Program-made: the position numbers and the translations under genes | NCBI GenBank assembly: GCA_035628335.1 | Contig: DASPKA010000002.1 | Location: 1 to 13,286, forward strand | Length of the DNA: 13,286 nucleotides | DNA from: DASPKA01 sp035628335 | GTDB lineage: Bacteria > Patescibacteriota > Doudnabacteria > UBA920 | Direction of reading: 5' to 3' | Notes under the pieces: model-generated | Database searches by the model: none | What the model was told of the DNA's origin: nothing | The model's input: the letters and a program-made list of their open reading frames with translations, nothing else | Shown here: piece after piece, positions 5,473 through 12,510 of the stretch | Numbering within the stretch: position 1 is the stretch's first letter | How the letters are laid out: every line of letters starts with the position of its first letter

Positions 5473-5499
5473 CCCCGAATCGCCACAAGCGGTTCGGGG
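5473..5499 (+). terminator. 11-bp hairpin after the ATP-grasp-like gene
   Basis: CCCCGAATCGC (5473-5483) pairs fully with GCGGTTCGGGG (5489-5499), one pair being a wobble, around loop CACAA. No U-tract follows, so termination may be weak and some transcripts may continue into the peptidase gene. Confidence 0.5.
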
Positions 5500-5508
5500 G
5501 TAATTCAC

Positions 5509-5514
5509 TATATT
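5509..5514 (+). promoter_or_regulatory. -10 box of the M20 peptidase gene
   Basis: TATATT ends 6 nt before the ATG at 5521, so the predicted start site falls on the start codon. No clear -35 is seen and no SD precedes the gene. Confidence 0.4.
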
Positions 5515-5520
5515 ACATAT

Positions 5521-6606
5521 ATGACACCATACATAACAAAACTTTTACGGGAATTTGTTTCATGCCCGAGTTACGTAGACTTGGACAGTGGTATAACAGA
5601 GTCAAAGTTTGCAGACTTGCTCTCTTTGCATTTATCCCGCATTCTACCTCATCACAATCAAGGCAAAATTTATATAGATAAAAATAGATACAACTTATTG
5701 GTCTTACCAAAAGAACCGCAGGTGCTTTTTTGTTGCCACTTAGATACAGTACCCCCAGTACACCTGCCGCTCACTACTAAAGTTACCGGAGATGCATTTT
5801 TCGGCTTAGGCAGTAAGGATATGAAAGGCGGTATTGTTTCTGCACTAGTAGCAACGGCCCAGCTCAGTAAACAAGATAAGGAAAAAGTTGGTTTTTTATT
5901 CTACTGCGACGAAGAAGGCACACAACGGGGTATAGAAGCTATGCTTGATGTAACACTACCAAAATCCATTCAATATTTCTTCTGCCCAGAATCACGCTTT
6001 AACCTGGGAGTTGGCTGTCGAGGATATATGATTCTCGAACTCGAATGTACTGGCATAAGTGCACATACTGCTCGCCCTGAGCAAGGTATCAATGCAATTG
6101 AAAAAGCATACACCATAGCGCGTAACTTCACCTTATTCATAAAAAAACTCTCAAGGCATAACTCATGCACCATAGTAAATATCTCGGGTGGTGGGTCAGC
6201 AAACAAGGTACCAAGTATGTGTGCACTTACACTCTCGTGCCGTATTATATCCCCTCTTTCGAGAAAAGCCATACAAACCAAAGTAAAAGAACTCGCAAAA
6301 ACATCTGGGCTCAAAAAACTGGTGATAAAAAAAATGCTTATTCGTCCCCCTAGCATAGAAGCTCCTGAATCTTTAGTGCGAACATTTAAAAAAGCAGCTC
6401 TAGCAGCAGGCTTTCATATCCAAAATGCAGACCCAAAGCGTGGTGGGTACAATGACATTGCTCTCCTGAGTGCAAAACACGGCATACCATTTCTGAACTT
6501 TGGACCATTCGGAGAAGGGAACCATGGACCGAATGAATACGTGAGCTTACAATCCATCGCAGATACCGCTCAAGTCTTGGAAAAGGTGCTATGTGATAAT
6601 ATATAG
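5521..6606 (+). CDS. M20 family zinc peptidase / deacylase
   Basis: This 361-aa protein carries the M20 (ArgE/DapE/ACY1/CPG2) active-site set: HLDTVPP with H73 and D75, GSKDMKGG with the bridging D100, DEEGT with catalytic base E131 and zinc ligand E132, PES with E157, and EGNHGPNEY with H335. The dimerisation domain follows CTGISAHTARPEQGINAIEKA at about 177, with the conserved His-Thr-x-Arg-Pro. Such enzymes cleave amide bonds of N-acyl amino acids or dipeptides in the cytoplasm; the substrate here is not evident. The gene lies 54 bp after the ATP-grasp-like gene on the same strand, separated by a hairpin and a -10 box. It may therefore be partly co-expressed with the Trp-controlled gene. 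A ligase-like gene beside a peptidase invites a peptide-metabolism reading. Confidence 0.9.
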   Translation: MTPYITKLLREFVSCPSYVDLDSGITESKFADLLSLHLSRILPHHNQGKIYIDKNRYNLLVLPKEPQVLFCCHLDTVPPVHLPLTTKVTGDAFFGLGSKDMKGGIVSALVATAQLSKQDKEKVGFLFYCDEEGTQRGIEAMLDVTLPKSIQYFFCPESRFNLGVGCRGYMILELECTGISAHTARPEQGINAIEKAYTIARNFTLFIKKLSRHNSCTIVNISGGGSANKVPSMCALTLSCRIISPLSRKAIQTKVKELAKTSGLKKLVIKKMLIRPPSIEAPESLVRTFKKAALAAGFHIQNADPKRGGYNDIALLSAKHGIPFLNFGPFGEGNHGPNEYVSLQSIADTAQVLEKVLCDNI

Positions 6607-6610
6607 AAGT

Positions 6611-7377
6611 ATGATTCTAAAACTGATTAACTTAAACATTTGGCTTGGGGGACGGGATACGTATAACAATTTAATGAACTTTTTGGAGACAGAGAAACCG
6701 GATATCTTAACGCTACAAGAGGTTCTAGCAGGTGAAGGCCCCGAGTTAGATAACTACTTGAGGAGTTTTGAAAAAATAAAAGAGGCAACGGGACTTTCTG
6801 GCATTTTTGAGCCGGCAGTACTAATGCAGTTTAACGGAAAGACAGTTCCAACAGGCAATGCAATCCTCTCAAAATTTCCTTTAAAAAAATCAACACTGTT
6901 TGGTTGTATGGGCAACAAGCAGTTGAGCAACCGCTTGAAAAGTCAGTTAACGAACTCTATGGCAGAAACATGCTCCATTGTGAAGCAGATATACATGGAA
7001 CTACATACAACATTATGACGCTGCAAGGCGTGTGGGCTCCGAACGAAAAAGAAACAGAAAACCAAAAAAAGATGGCTGGTATTTTAAGCTCATATGTCAC
7101 GAACAAACCACGCACGATTCTTTCTGGAGACTTCAACGTTAACCCCTATACTCATACCATTACCACTTTAGACGGTATTTTAGACAATGTCTTCAAAAGC
7201 GACAGCCGAAAAACCAGCTTTAATCTGAAGCATAAAGACCTGATTAAAAGCCCAGGGTATGCTGAAGGTATAGTAGATTTCATTTTCACTAGCAGAGACA
7301 TTCCTCACATCTGTCACTACACCAGCGACGTAGATGTCTCCGACCATCTAGCTCAGACATTTTACTTTTCGACATAA
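6611..7377 (+). CDS. Endonuclease/exonuclease/phosphatase-family protein, split by a -1 frameshift
   Basis: Two overlapping frames together make one complete 255-aa EEP-fold (DNase I-like) protein. The first frame, from ATG 6611, supplies INLNIWLGGRD (N9) and PDILTLQEV (metal-binding E37), then GNAILSKFPLKK, and would otherwise stop at 7018. The second frame (to 7377) supplies the general catalytic GDFNVNPYTH, GIVDFIFTS and terminal VDVSDHLAQ. Reading switches at the A7 run 6883-6889, giving FPLKK-INTVWLYGQQ. Every EEP motif is intact across the junction, which argues against old decay. Possible reasons are a missed base in the sequence, programmed -1 slippage, or a very recent mutation. The substrate (nucleic acid, phospholipid or nucleotide) is not clear. 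A start at 6593 is possible but overlaps the peptidase stop. Confidence 0.8.
6883..6889 (+). other. A-AAA-AAA slippery heptamer at the frameshift
   Basis: Seven adenines occur in the order TTA-AAA-AAA-TCA of the upstream frame, so they are in the exact phase of an X-XXY-YYZ slip site. A -1 slip gives AAA-AAA-ATC-AAC and joins the two halves of the EEP domain. A one-base undercount in the homopolymer would give the same picture. Confidence 0.6.
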
Positions 7378-7453
7378 TTCCATGCAAAGTATGCTGTGTG
7401 ACGCTCTAGACATCTTCCGTTGTTCAAGACACTACATACTCGCTATGGTACTA

Positions 7454-7462
7454 TGGTAGAAT
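7454..7462 (+). promoter_or_regulatory. Extended -10 of the reductase gene
   Basis: TGGTAGAAT reads as TGn-TAGAAT and ends 6 nt before the ATG at 7469. It lies in a short direct repeat, CTATGGTA at 7443-7450 and 7451-7458. No SD is present, so the transcript would be leaderless. Confidence 0.5.
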
Positions 7463-7468
7463 ACAAAT

Positions 7469-8050
7469 ATGATTCCAAATATCTTAGCAATTACCGCTTC
7501 AACCCGCGGAACCGAAACTTCAGGCAAGGTCACCAATTGGCTTATGCAGCAAGCGAACTCATACGAGGGCTTAAACTTTACCTCAGTGAAACTAGCTGAA
7601 CTTAATCTCCCACCACTCGCAAAAGCCAAAACTGACCTGCCTCTAGAAGAGAAGGCAAAAGTAGACAACTGGGCAGAGATGGTGAACAAGTCAGACGGGT
7701 TCATAATTATAGTTCCGGAATACAACCATAGTTTTCCTGGGGACTTAAAACATGCACTGGATTGGCTCTTTCCTCAGTGGTTTTACAAACCGGTAACGTT
7801 TGTAGGGTATAGTGACGGAATCTCAGGCGGCATTCGAGCTATTGAGCAACTCTGTCAGGTTTCTGTTGAGCTACATATGACCCCAATTAAAGAACAAATA
7901 CAAATTACTTTTGTTGATGAGGCTTTTGAAGCGGATGGTACGATCAAAGATCCACGTAAACTCACCCAAGCACAAAAAATGTTCAATCGCCTGGAATGGT
8001 GGGCTAAAACTCTAAAATACGGCAGAGAAAATTTCGAAACAAAAAAGTAG
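7469..8050 (+). CDS. NADPH-dependent FMN reductase family flavoprotein
   Basis: The product has 193 residues with a flavodoxin-like fold. The FMN phosphate loop is ITASTRGTETSGKV (8-21). The flavin-ring loop is PEYNHSFPGDLKHALDWL (83-100), nearly the standard PEYN-x-S-x-PG-x-LK-x-A-x-D of the family. VGYSDGISGGIRAIEQL follows as the third flavin-contacting segment. Proteins of this family (for example chromate/azo/quinone reductases) use NAD(P)H to reduce flavin or quinones in the cytosol. The C-terminal tail is Lys/Glu-rich and slightly longer than usual. The gene starts directly after an extended -10 and is followed 16 nt later by the antiporter, which has its own -10. Redox enzymes often accompany Kef systems, so a joint electrophile-stress role is possible but inferred. 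Confidence 0.9.
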   Translation: MIPNILAITASTRGTETSGKVTNWLMQQANSYEGLNFTSVKLAELNLPPLAKAKTDLPLEEKAKVDNWAEMVNKSDGFIIIVPEYNHSFPGDLKHALDWLFPQWFYKPVTFVGYSDGISGGIRAIEQLCQVSVELHMTPIKEQIQITFVDEAFEADGTIKDPRKLTQAQKMFNRLEWWAKTLKYGRENFETKK

Positions 8051-8055
8051 ATTAT

Positions 8056-8061
8056 TATAAT
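8056..8061 (+). promoter_or_regulatory. -10 box of the Kef-type antiporter gene
   Basis: Consensus TATAAT 5 nt before the ATG at 8067 and 5 nt after the reductase stop, again predicting a leaderless mRNA. No -35 of quality is seen in the reductase 3' end. Confidence 0.5.
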
Positions 8062-8066
8062 TTAGT

Positions 8067-9773
8067 ATGCATCTTTTTGCTGAATTTGCTATTTTGGTAG
8101 GGATAGCTACGGCAATTTCCCTTCTGATGCGGCTCCTCAAGCAGCCGCTTGTCATAGGCCACATAATAACCGGATTGATTGTGGGGCCTTTTGTGTTAGG
8201 AGTGATGGACTCACCGGAAACATTTGCACTGTTTAGCGAAATTGGGATCGCAATTCTCCTATTTACCGTTGGCCTTAACTTAAGCCCTCAAATCATTCGC
8301 GACTTTGGTAAGGTATCGTTAGTAACTGCACTTGCACAGGTCGCTTTTACGTTTATTGCTGCGTTTATCCTCTGCATTGCGCTAGGGCAAGACTCGCACA
8401 CAGCTTTTTACATTAGCGCTGCTCTGGCGTTTAGCAGTACGATCATTGTTCTAAAGCTCATTGCTGATAAAGGGGACATGGACGTGCTCTACGCAAAGAT
8501 TGCAGTAGGCTTCCTGGTGGTACAGGACTTGCTAGCCATTTTGTTGCTCTTCGTCATCCCCATCATGTCCATGGCAGATGCATCTTACACATCTGTGCTT
8601 TTCCTGCTCCTCAAAGGCGTGTCCCTGATACTCCTCATGTTCTTTGGCGCGTACCTAGTACTGCCAAAAATAAACCGTTTTATCTCCCAGTCTCAGGAAC
8701 TACTCTTCCTCTTTGCCATTGCCTGGGGAATGGGCATTGCCGAACTATTTCGTGTTGCAGGGTTTTCTCTGGAGAGCGGAGCACTGCTTGCCGGTGTTGC
8801 TCTTTCTAACCTACCCTTGAGACATGAAGTGAGTGCTCGCCTTACTCCTCTACGTGACTTTTTCATCATCTTGTTTTTCATAGTTTTGGGATCGCAAATG
8901 AAACTAAGTGGACTCATCGACATCATTCCACTCGCCTTAGCTTTGTCTGTTGTCGTATTCCTCACAAAGCCTTTTATGGTTATGACCATTATGGGCATGC
9001 TCGGTTACCGCAGAAAAACTAGCCTGCAAACTGGCATCACCGTAGCTCAGATAAGTGAATTCTCTTTTATTTTAGGCGCCCTTGGACTTAAGCTTGGTCA
9101 TATTGACCAGTCCTCGCTTTCCCTTATTACGTTCGTGGGGCTGATAACCATATTTGTTTCAACATTCTGTATACTTCATGGAGAAAAAGTCCACGAATTA
9201 CTTGCACCTTTTGTGAGTATTTTTGAACGCAAGCATGTACACGAAAAAAAACTCATTAAAAAAACCCACTCAGTAATCCTGTTTGGGTGTAACCGCATTG
9301 GCTATGACTTCATAGAAACTTTTTCAAAGCTCGGTAAGGACTTCTTAGTTGTAGACTACAACCCAGAAACCATAGAGCAACTTAGTCGTCAGAAGATAGA
9401 AACCCAGTTTGGAGACGCTGGAGACTTTGATTTTTTAGAAACAATTGACTTCGCGCGGGCAGAGCTTGTTATTTCGACCATCCCCGACTCTGTGGTCAAC
9501 CAACTTATAACCAAGGCAGTGAAAGAAAGCAATCCTGAGGCAATAGTACTGGTAGTTGCCCACCAGATACAAGATGCGCTGCACCACTATGATCAAGGGG
9601 TTGATTATGTTGTACTACCGCACTTCCTTGGCGGTAGGCACGCTGCAGAGCTTGTAGTGAAATTTAAAAATAACCCAAAAAAATACAGCGCGCTGCGCAA
9701 AGAACACCTGGAATACCTCCGCCTAAAAGTCGCCATCGGCCACGAACATCCAAGACTCGGCCACAAACACTAA
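8067..9773 (+). CDS. KefB/CPA2-type cation:proton antiporter with TrkA-N domain
   Basis: This 568-aa protein has two parts. Residues 1 to about 380 form a Na+/H+-exchanger (CPA2) membrane domain of about 12-13 helices. It includes LLKQPLVIGHIITGLIVGP near the N-terminus, FSEIGIAILLFTVGLNL, ALAFSSTIIVLKL and GFLVVQDLLAIL, all typical of KefB/KefC. Residues about 401-520 form a cytosolic TrkA-N (RCK) Rossmann domain starting at HSVILFGCNRIG. The dinucleotide loop is G407-x-N409-x-x-G412, so the middle Gly of GxGxxG is Asn. STIPDSVVNQL and FLGGRHAAELVVKF follow as in other Kef-like proteins. There is no separate TrkA-C domain. Likely role: K+ or Na+ efflux coupled to proton entry, gated by a nucleotide or thiol ligand. 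No glutathione-specific gating can be read. Confidence 0.92.
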   Translation: MHLFAEFAILVGIATAISLLMRLLKQPLVIGHIITGLIVGPFVLGVMDSPETFALFSEIGIAILLFTVGLNLSPQIIRDFGKVSLVTALAQVAFTFIAAFILCIALGQDSHTAFYISAALAFSSTIIVLKLIADKGDMDVLYAKIAVGFLVVQDLLAILLLFVIPIMSMADASYTSVLFLLLKGVSLILLMFFGAYLVLPKINRFISQSQELLFLFAIAWGMGIAELFRVAGFSLESGALLAGVALSNLPLRHEVSARLTPLRDFFIILFFIVLGSQMKLSGLIDIIPLALALSVVVFLTKPFMVMTIMGMLGYRRKTSLQTGITVAQISEFSFILGALGLKLGHIDQSSLSLITFVGLITIFVSTFCILHGEKVHELLAPFVSIFERKHVHEKKLIKKTHSVILFGCNRIGYDFIETFSKLGKDFLVVDYNPETIEQLSRQKIETQFGDAGDFDFLETIDFARAELVISTIPDSVVNQLITKAVKESNPEAIVLVVAHQIQDALHHYDQGVDYVVLPHFLGGRHAAELVVKFKNNPKKYSALRKEHLEYLRLKVAIGHEHPRLGHKH

Positions 9774-9785
9774 AACCTTGCAGTG

Positions 9786-9830
9786 ATTGGGATTATGGCA
9801 TGGTGCTTAAACACACACCATAATCCCAAT
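9786..9830. repeat. 13-bp perfect inverted repeat, 19-nt loop
   Basis: ATTGGGATTATGG (9786-9798) pairs without mismatch with CCATAATCCCAAT (9818-9830). It lies between the convergent antiporter and 55-aa genes. Neither side carries a U-tract, so it is a weak terminator by usual rules, though it could block either transcript by structure. Confidence 0.65.
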
Positions 9831-9866
9831 ACGAAGAAGGTTCGAGCCCAGCCTCAGGACAATTCA

Positions 9867-10034
9867 TTAGAAGAATGCCCTCCCTTCATGTCCATGATCT
9901 GAAAGCTCCCATGTTTGCTCAAGGTCAAACTGCTTAATGAAAGCTGTCAGACGCTTAAGCAACGTGACTGTTATCGTAGATAGGGCTGAGTTAAGAACAT
10001 TGGAAACTCGACCCTGTTTGCGAAACTTATACAT
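9867..10034 (-). CDS. Uncharacterised 55-aa protein
   Basis: ATG at 10034-10032 follows one of the strongest SD sequences in the window (GGAGG, minus strand 10043-10039, 4 nt spacing). The frame is open for 55 codons to TAA. It begins MYKFRKQGRVSNVLNSALST, then continues with ITVTLLKRLTAFIKQFDLEQ and TWELSDHGHEGRAFF. It has a basic, possibly amphipathic helical N-terminal half and a polar C-terminus, and no cysteines. I do not recognise it. A -10 box and an operator-like inverted repeat precede it, so it seems to be an independently controlled small gene. Possible roles such as a small regulator or peptide effector are not supported by any motif. Confidence 0.6.
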   Translation of the reverse strand: MYKFRKQGRVSNVLNSALSTITVTLLKRLTAFIKQFDLEQTWELSDHGHEGRAFF

Positions 10035-10054
10035 CTCTCCTCCAATCCATGCGG

Positions 10055-10094
10055 ATACTATGGGGTTTTAGGTACCTGTTCTACCCATAGTATA
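10055..10094 (-). promoter_or_regulatory. Promoter with operator-like inverted repeat
   Basis: ATACTATGGG (10055-10064) and CCCATAGTAT (10084-10093) are perfect 10-bp inverted arms, separated by 19 bp that include the palindrome GGTACC. The minus-strand -10 TATACT (10094-10089) lies within the outer arm, and the inner arm is just downstream of the predicted start site. This is a common repressor layout. A weak -35 (TTGTAA, 19-bp spacing) lies at 10119-10114. Confidence 0.5.
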
Positions 10095-10126
10095 CAATAT
10101 TATGAATATATTATTACAAAATGAAT

Positions 10127-10166
10127 AAAGGCGTTCCAACAGTAAGAGTTAGAACGCCTTTTTGAA
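10127..10166 (-). terminator. Terminator after the SulP transporter gene
   Basis: AAAGGCGTTC (10127-10136) pairs perfectly with GAACGCCTTT (10152-10161), with an inner AAC/GTT pairing. The right side continues to TTTTT on the plus strand, and the minus-strand exit reads ATTCATTTT. It lies 12 bp past the minus-strand SulP stop codon at 10173 and could work in both directions. Confidence 0.75.
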
Positions 10167-10172
10167 AGACCA

Positions 10173-11498
10173 TTACTCAGTCTCGGCTGCCGGTTCAGCC
10201 AGTAACCGAGGAAGAGTTTGGTGAAATACAGAAGCGCCAATCTTGCGAAGTGCCACCACAACGACCATACCAGCGACAACACCTACAAGCAAATCCACCT
10301 TGTAGGTGACGATGGCAGTGACAATAAACGCTACAGCGTCTAGCCAGGTATGGCACTCACGGAAGAAGGTGATCGGCGAGACCAACTTCCACGCCGCGTG
10401 CATGAGCACGGCAGCCAAGGCGGCATAGGGAATCATGGCCAGGACGTCGCGACCTATTATCCACCAAAAGAGGAGGAAGCAAGCGTTAAAAAGGTTGCAC
10501 CAGTTAGTTTGTGCACCAAGTACCCATGAGCATGTGGTTTTGATGCCGCCAATAATAGTAGTCGCACCTCCTATCAAAGCGCCAACAAAGTTGGAGTAAC
10601 CAGCGCCTCGTAAGCTAAGGTTATCAACCACTTCCCGCTTTTGTGTGTCCTTGCGTGCCATGGCACGAGCTGTAGAAACATGCTCGAGCGAATCAATGAA
10701 GTACATCGAGATAGCAAAGAGCACTACTATCTTGATGTCATGCCAACCCCCACCAACAACTCCAGCGAAGTCTGGAAGTGAAATTGCATCTGCCAGACTA
10801 CCGGAAATTGCGACCTTGTACTTCACGTCAAGCATGAAGAGCGAAGCCATGCATATACCAATAGGTATCGCGAAAATCTGTGGAGGCAATTTCCAGAAGA
10901 AGTTTGCGATAGAGCTACTTGACGCACCTCGCTTGTCGCGCTGTTGTGCAAAGCGTTCCATGGCAAAAATCATTATCAGGCAAGTGAGCGTGATGGCGAA
11001 TGTTGCCGAATTGACACGTGCGTGGGCCGATTGTTTAATGATAAGCCCTATTCCAATCCCACCCAACATTCCAGCCAACACCACGTGAGGCACAAGATTG
11101 AAGATTCTTTTGAAATCTATCACGTAGGAACTGAGGATCATCAGCAACCCTACCAATACCACACCAACTTGCGTTTTTTGGTATCCTTGTACGCCACCGC
11201 CCAAGCTGGTAACGGTTTTGGCAAGTAGCGGAGCTAAGCCCGCAGCCATGCCAGTAATTCCCAAATTTGCACCGCCAAAATATGTGCAAATGATTCCTGA
11301 AATAATGGCAGTAATAAACCCAGCGCTCGCCGGGAAGTTACTTGCGTTACTAACGCTCAAAGCGAACGTCACTGAGAGCATGCTCACAATAAAGCCCGTT
11401 CTGAAATCTGCGAATGTTGGTGCCTCTTGAATCCACGTTGGTTGTGTAGTGAGACGAAGAGATGAAAAAAAACCTTGACGTTTCTGCGTCTGCTGCAT
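10173..11498 (-). CDS. SulP family anion transporter without STAS domain
   Basis: The protein has 441 residues and many hydrophobic helices. FRTGFIVSMLSVTFALSVSNASNFPASAGFITAIISGIICTYFGGANLGITGMAAGLAPLLA near the N-terminus matches the SulP region where helices 1 and 3 form the anion site. LRGAGYSNFVGALIGG (about 305-320) and AMIPYAALAAVLMHAAWKL are typical of the second half. The family usually ends with a cytosolic STAS domain, giving about 550-600 residues; here the protein stops after the last helices with PRLLAEPAAETE. SulP members carry sulfate, bicarbonate or other anions. The next gene upstream on the same strand encodes a carbonic-anhydrase-like protein, which favours bicarbonate by association. 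ATG 11498 has a clear SD (GGAGGA, minus strand 11508-11503). Confidence 0.88.
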   Translation of the reverse strand: MQQTQKRQGFFSSLRLTTQPTWIQEAPTFADFRTGFIVSMLSVTFALSVSNASNFPASAGFITAIISGIICTYFGGANLGITGMAAGLAPLLAKTVTSLGGGVQGYQKTQVGVVLVGLLMILSSYVIDFKRIFNLVPHVVLAGMLGGIGIGLIIKQSAHARVNSATFAITLTCLIMIFAMERFAQQRDKRGASSSSIANFFWKLPPQIFAIPIGICMASLFMLDVKYKVAISGSLADAISLPDFAGVVGGGWHDIKIVVLFAISMYFIDSLEHVSTARAMARKDTQKREVVDNLSLRGAGYSNFVGALIGGATTIIGGIKTTCSWVLGAQTNWCNLFNACFLLFWWIIGRDVLAMIPYAALAAVLMHAAWKLVSPITFFRECHTWLDAVAFIVTAIVTYKVDLLVGVVAGMVVVVALRKIGASVFHQTLPRLLAEPAAETE

Positions 11499-11514
11499 TT
11501 GTTCCTCCAGATTG

Positions 11515-11533
11515 TATAACTCCAGGGAGTATA
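11515..11533 (-). promoter_or_regulatory. SulP gene promoter with small palindrome
   Basis: ACTCC-AG-GGAGT (11519-11530) is flanked by TATA on one side and ATA on the other. The minus-strand -10 TATACT (11533-11528) overlaps it. The SulP start codon is about 30 nt downstream. No good -35 is seen, so the assignment is tentative. Confidence 0.35.
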
Positions 11534-11543
11534 AAGAACTTCC

Positions 11544-11636
11544 CTATCCTCGTGTGTTAAGTTCGGGCATGTCTTTGCATGGCCCGGAGCAGAAGTCTAA
11601 CTTTGATACATTAGGCTTATGCTCTGGAACATGCAT
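11544..11636 (-). CDS. Possible 30-aa cysteine-pair peptide
   Basis: On the minus strand an ATG at 11636 opens 30 codons: MHVPEHKPNVSKLDF, then CSGPCKDMPELNTRG, before TAG. Composition is protein-like, with a CxxxC pair and two His. It lies upstream of the SulP gene. A possible TTGACT box lies about 40 nt upstream but the matching -10 is poor, and there is no SD. It could be chance. Confidence 0.2.
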   Translation of the reverse strand: MHVPEHKPNVSKLDFCSGPCKDMPELNTRG

Positions 11637-11716
11637 ATAAAAACACAAAATTTATTCTCTCACAGATATCTGCTAAGTCAAACCCTCCAAAAGATCCTCC
11701 CTTGACGTTTTTTAAG

Positions 11717-12460
11717 TTATGCCATATACACTTGTCCATACTCCGTAATTTGTACATGGTACACAGGCAAGTCTTTCGCAAGGCGAGATACAGTCTCATT
11801 CAACTGTTTCTGCATCTTGTTTATCAGTGCTAAAAAGACATCTCCTTCAGATACAGTACTCGACCCACCAAGCGCAGCAAACAAGCATCCTGCTAACTCC
11901 TTCGATCGTTTCTCTGAAAGCGTCCTATGGAATACAAATGCCTCCCTAACCTGGTTACTCTCTAGCGTTTGTTTTGGCTTAACACTCCATGAGTAAGAGT
12001 CAACTATAATAACAGCGGTTTCTTCGTGATTTCCGTGCAATACAACCTGGCGAGCCCCTTCTGACGAAAGCTTGATAAGCGCATATTTTATATACCGTGC
12101 CTGAACCTCTGTTATGCCGTAGTCACCACAAGCTACAATTGAGTTTTTTATATGACCGCATCCCATACCCATTTCCTTAGCATCACTTACTGCGTGGTCG
12201 TCTGTATGGAAATAGAAATTGCGCGTTCCACCAACTGTTTTAACCACACTTTGCAGCACCTGTTCTTCTGAAAGCGGCAAAGCCAACAACTGAACTGTGG
12301 CAAAAGCTGCTACCAGCAGCTCGGCGTCAGCGCCAGGCATGGCAATTGCTCCCATACCTTCGTCCATATACCGTCCATCTACACAACGAGCATAGTTGTT
12401 TTGATCCGTGACTCTGAACTTATTTGTTTCTACAAACGCTTGGGCTTCTGAAATATTCAT
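11717..12460 (-). CDS. Carbonic-anhydrase-like (beta/zeta-type motif) protein
   Basis: The product has 247 residues and no signal peptide. NNYARCVDGRYMDEGMGAIAMPGADAELL (21-49) gives C26-x-D28-x-R30, the Cys plus Asp-Arg dyad of beta and zeta (cadmium-type) carbonic anhydrases. The second metal segment is FYFHTDDHAVSDAKEMGMGCGH with H85, H89, C101 and H103 as candidate ligands. The remaining sequence (residues about 104-247) is alpha/beta and unfamiliar. If the C26/His/C101 set binds zinc or cadmium, the enzyme would interconvert CO2 and bicarbonate. This is inferred from motif spacing, not from an alignment. The adjacent SulP transporter on the same strand fits, since SulP-carbonic anhydrase pairings and fusions are known. 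The start codon has no SD; TATTAA (minus strand 12472-12467) ends 6 nt before it. Confidence 0.6.
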   Translation of the reverse strand: MNISEAQAFVETNKFRVTDQNNYARCVDGRYMDEGMGAIAMPGADAELLVAAFATVQLLALPLSEEQVLQSVVKTVGGTRNFYFHTDDHAVSDAKEMGMGCGHIKNSIVACGDYGITEVQARYIKYALIKLSSEGARQVVLHGNHEETAVIIVDSYSWSVKPKQTLESNQVREAFVFHRTLSEKRSKELAGCLFAALGGSSTVSEGDVFLALINKMQKQLNETVSRLAKDLPVYHVQITEYGQVYMA

Positions 12461-12491
12461 ATCGAATTAATAAAAAAATACACAAATAAAA

Positions 12492-12510
12492 AAGCTTTAT
12501 TAAAAAGCTT
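12492..12510 (-). terminator. Intrinsic terminator upstream of the carbonic-anhydrase-like gene
   Basis: On the minus strand AAGCTTT, loop TTAAT, AAAGCTT is followed by TTTTATTT. It would end minus-strand transcripts coming from the hisS-HIT genes. The span from here to the HIT stop holds no gene I can support, only a 12-bp palindrome TAGCTTAAGCTA (12520-12531). Confidence 0.6.

Noticed and set aside
9836..9852. GGTTCGAGCCC resembling a tRNA T-loop
   Set aside because: No five-base T-stem, acceptor stem or anticodon arm can be built around it.
11617..11799. 60-codon minus-strand ORF
   Set aside because: It overlaps the 3' end of the carbonic-anhydrase-like gene in another frame and has no initiation signal.
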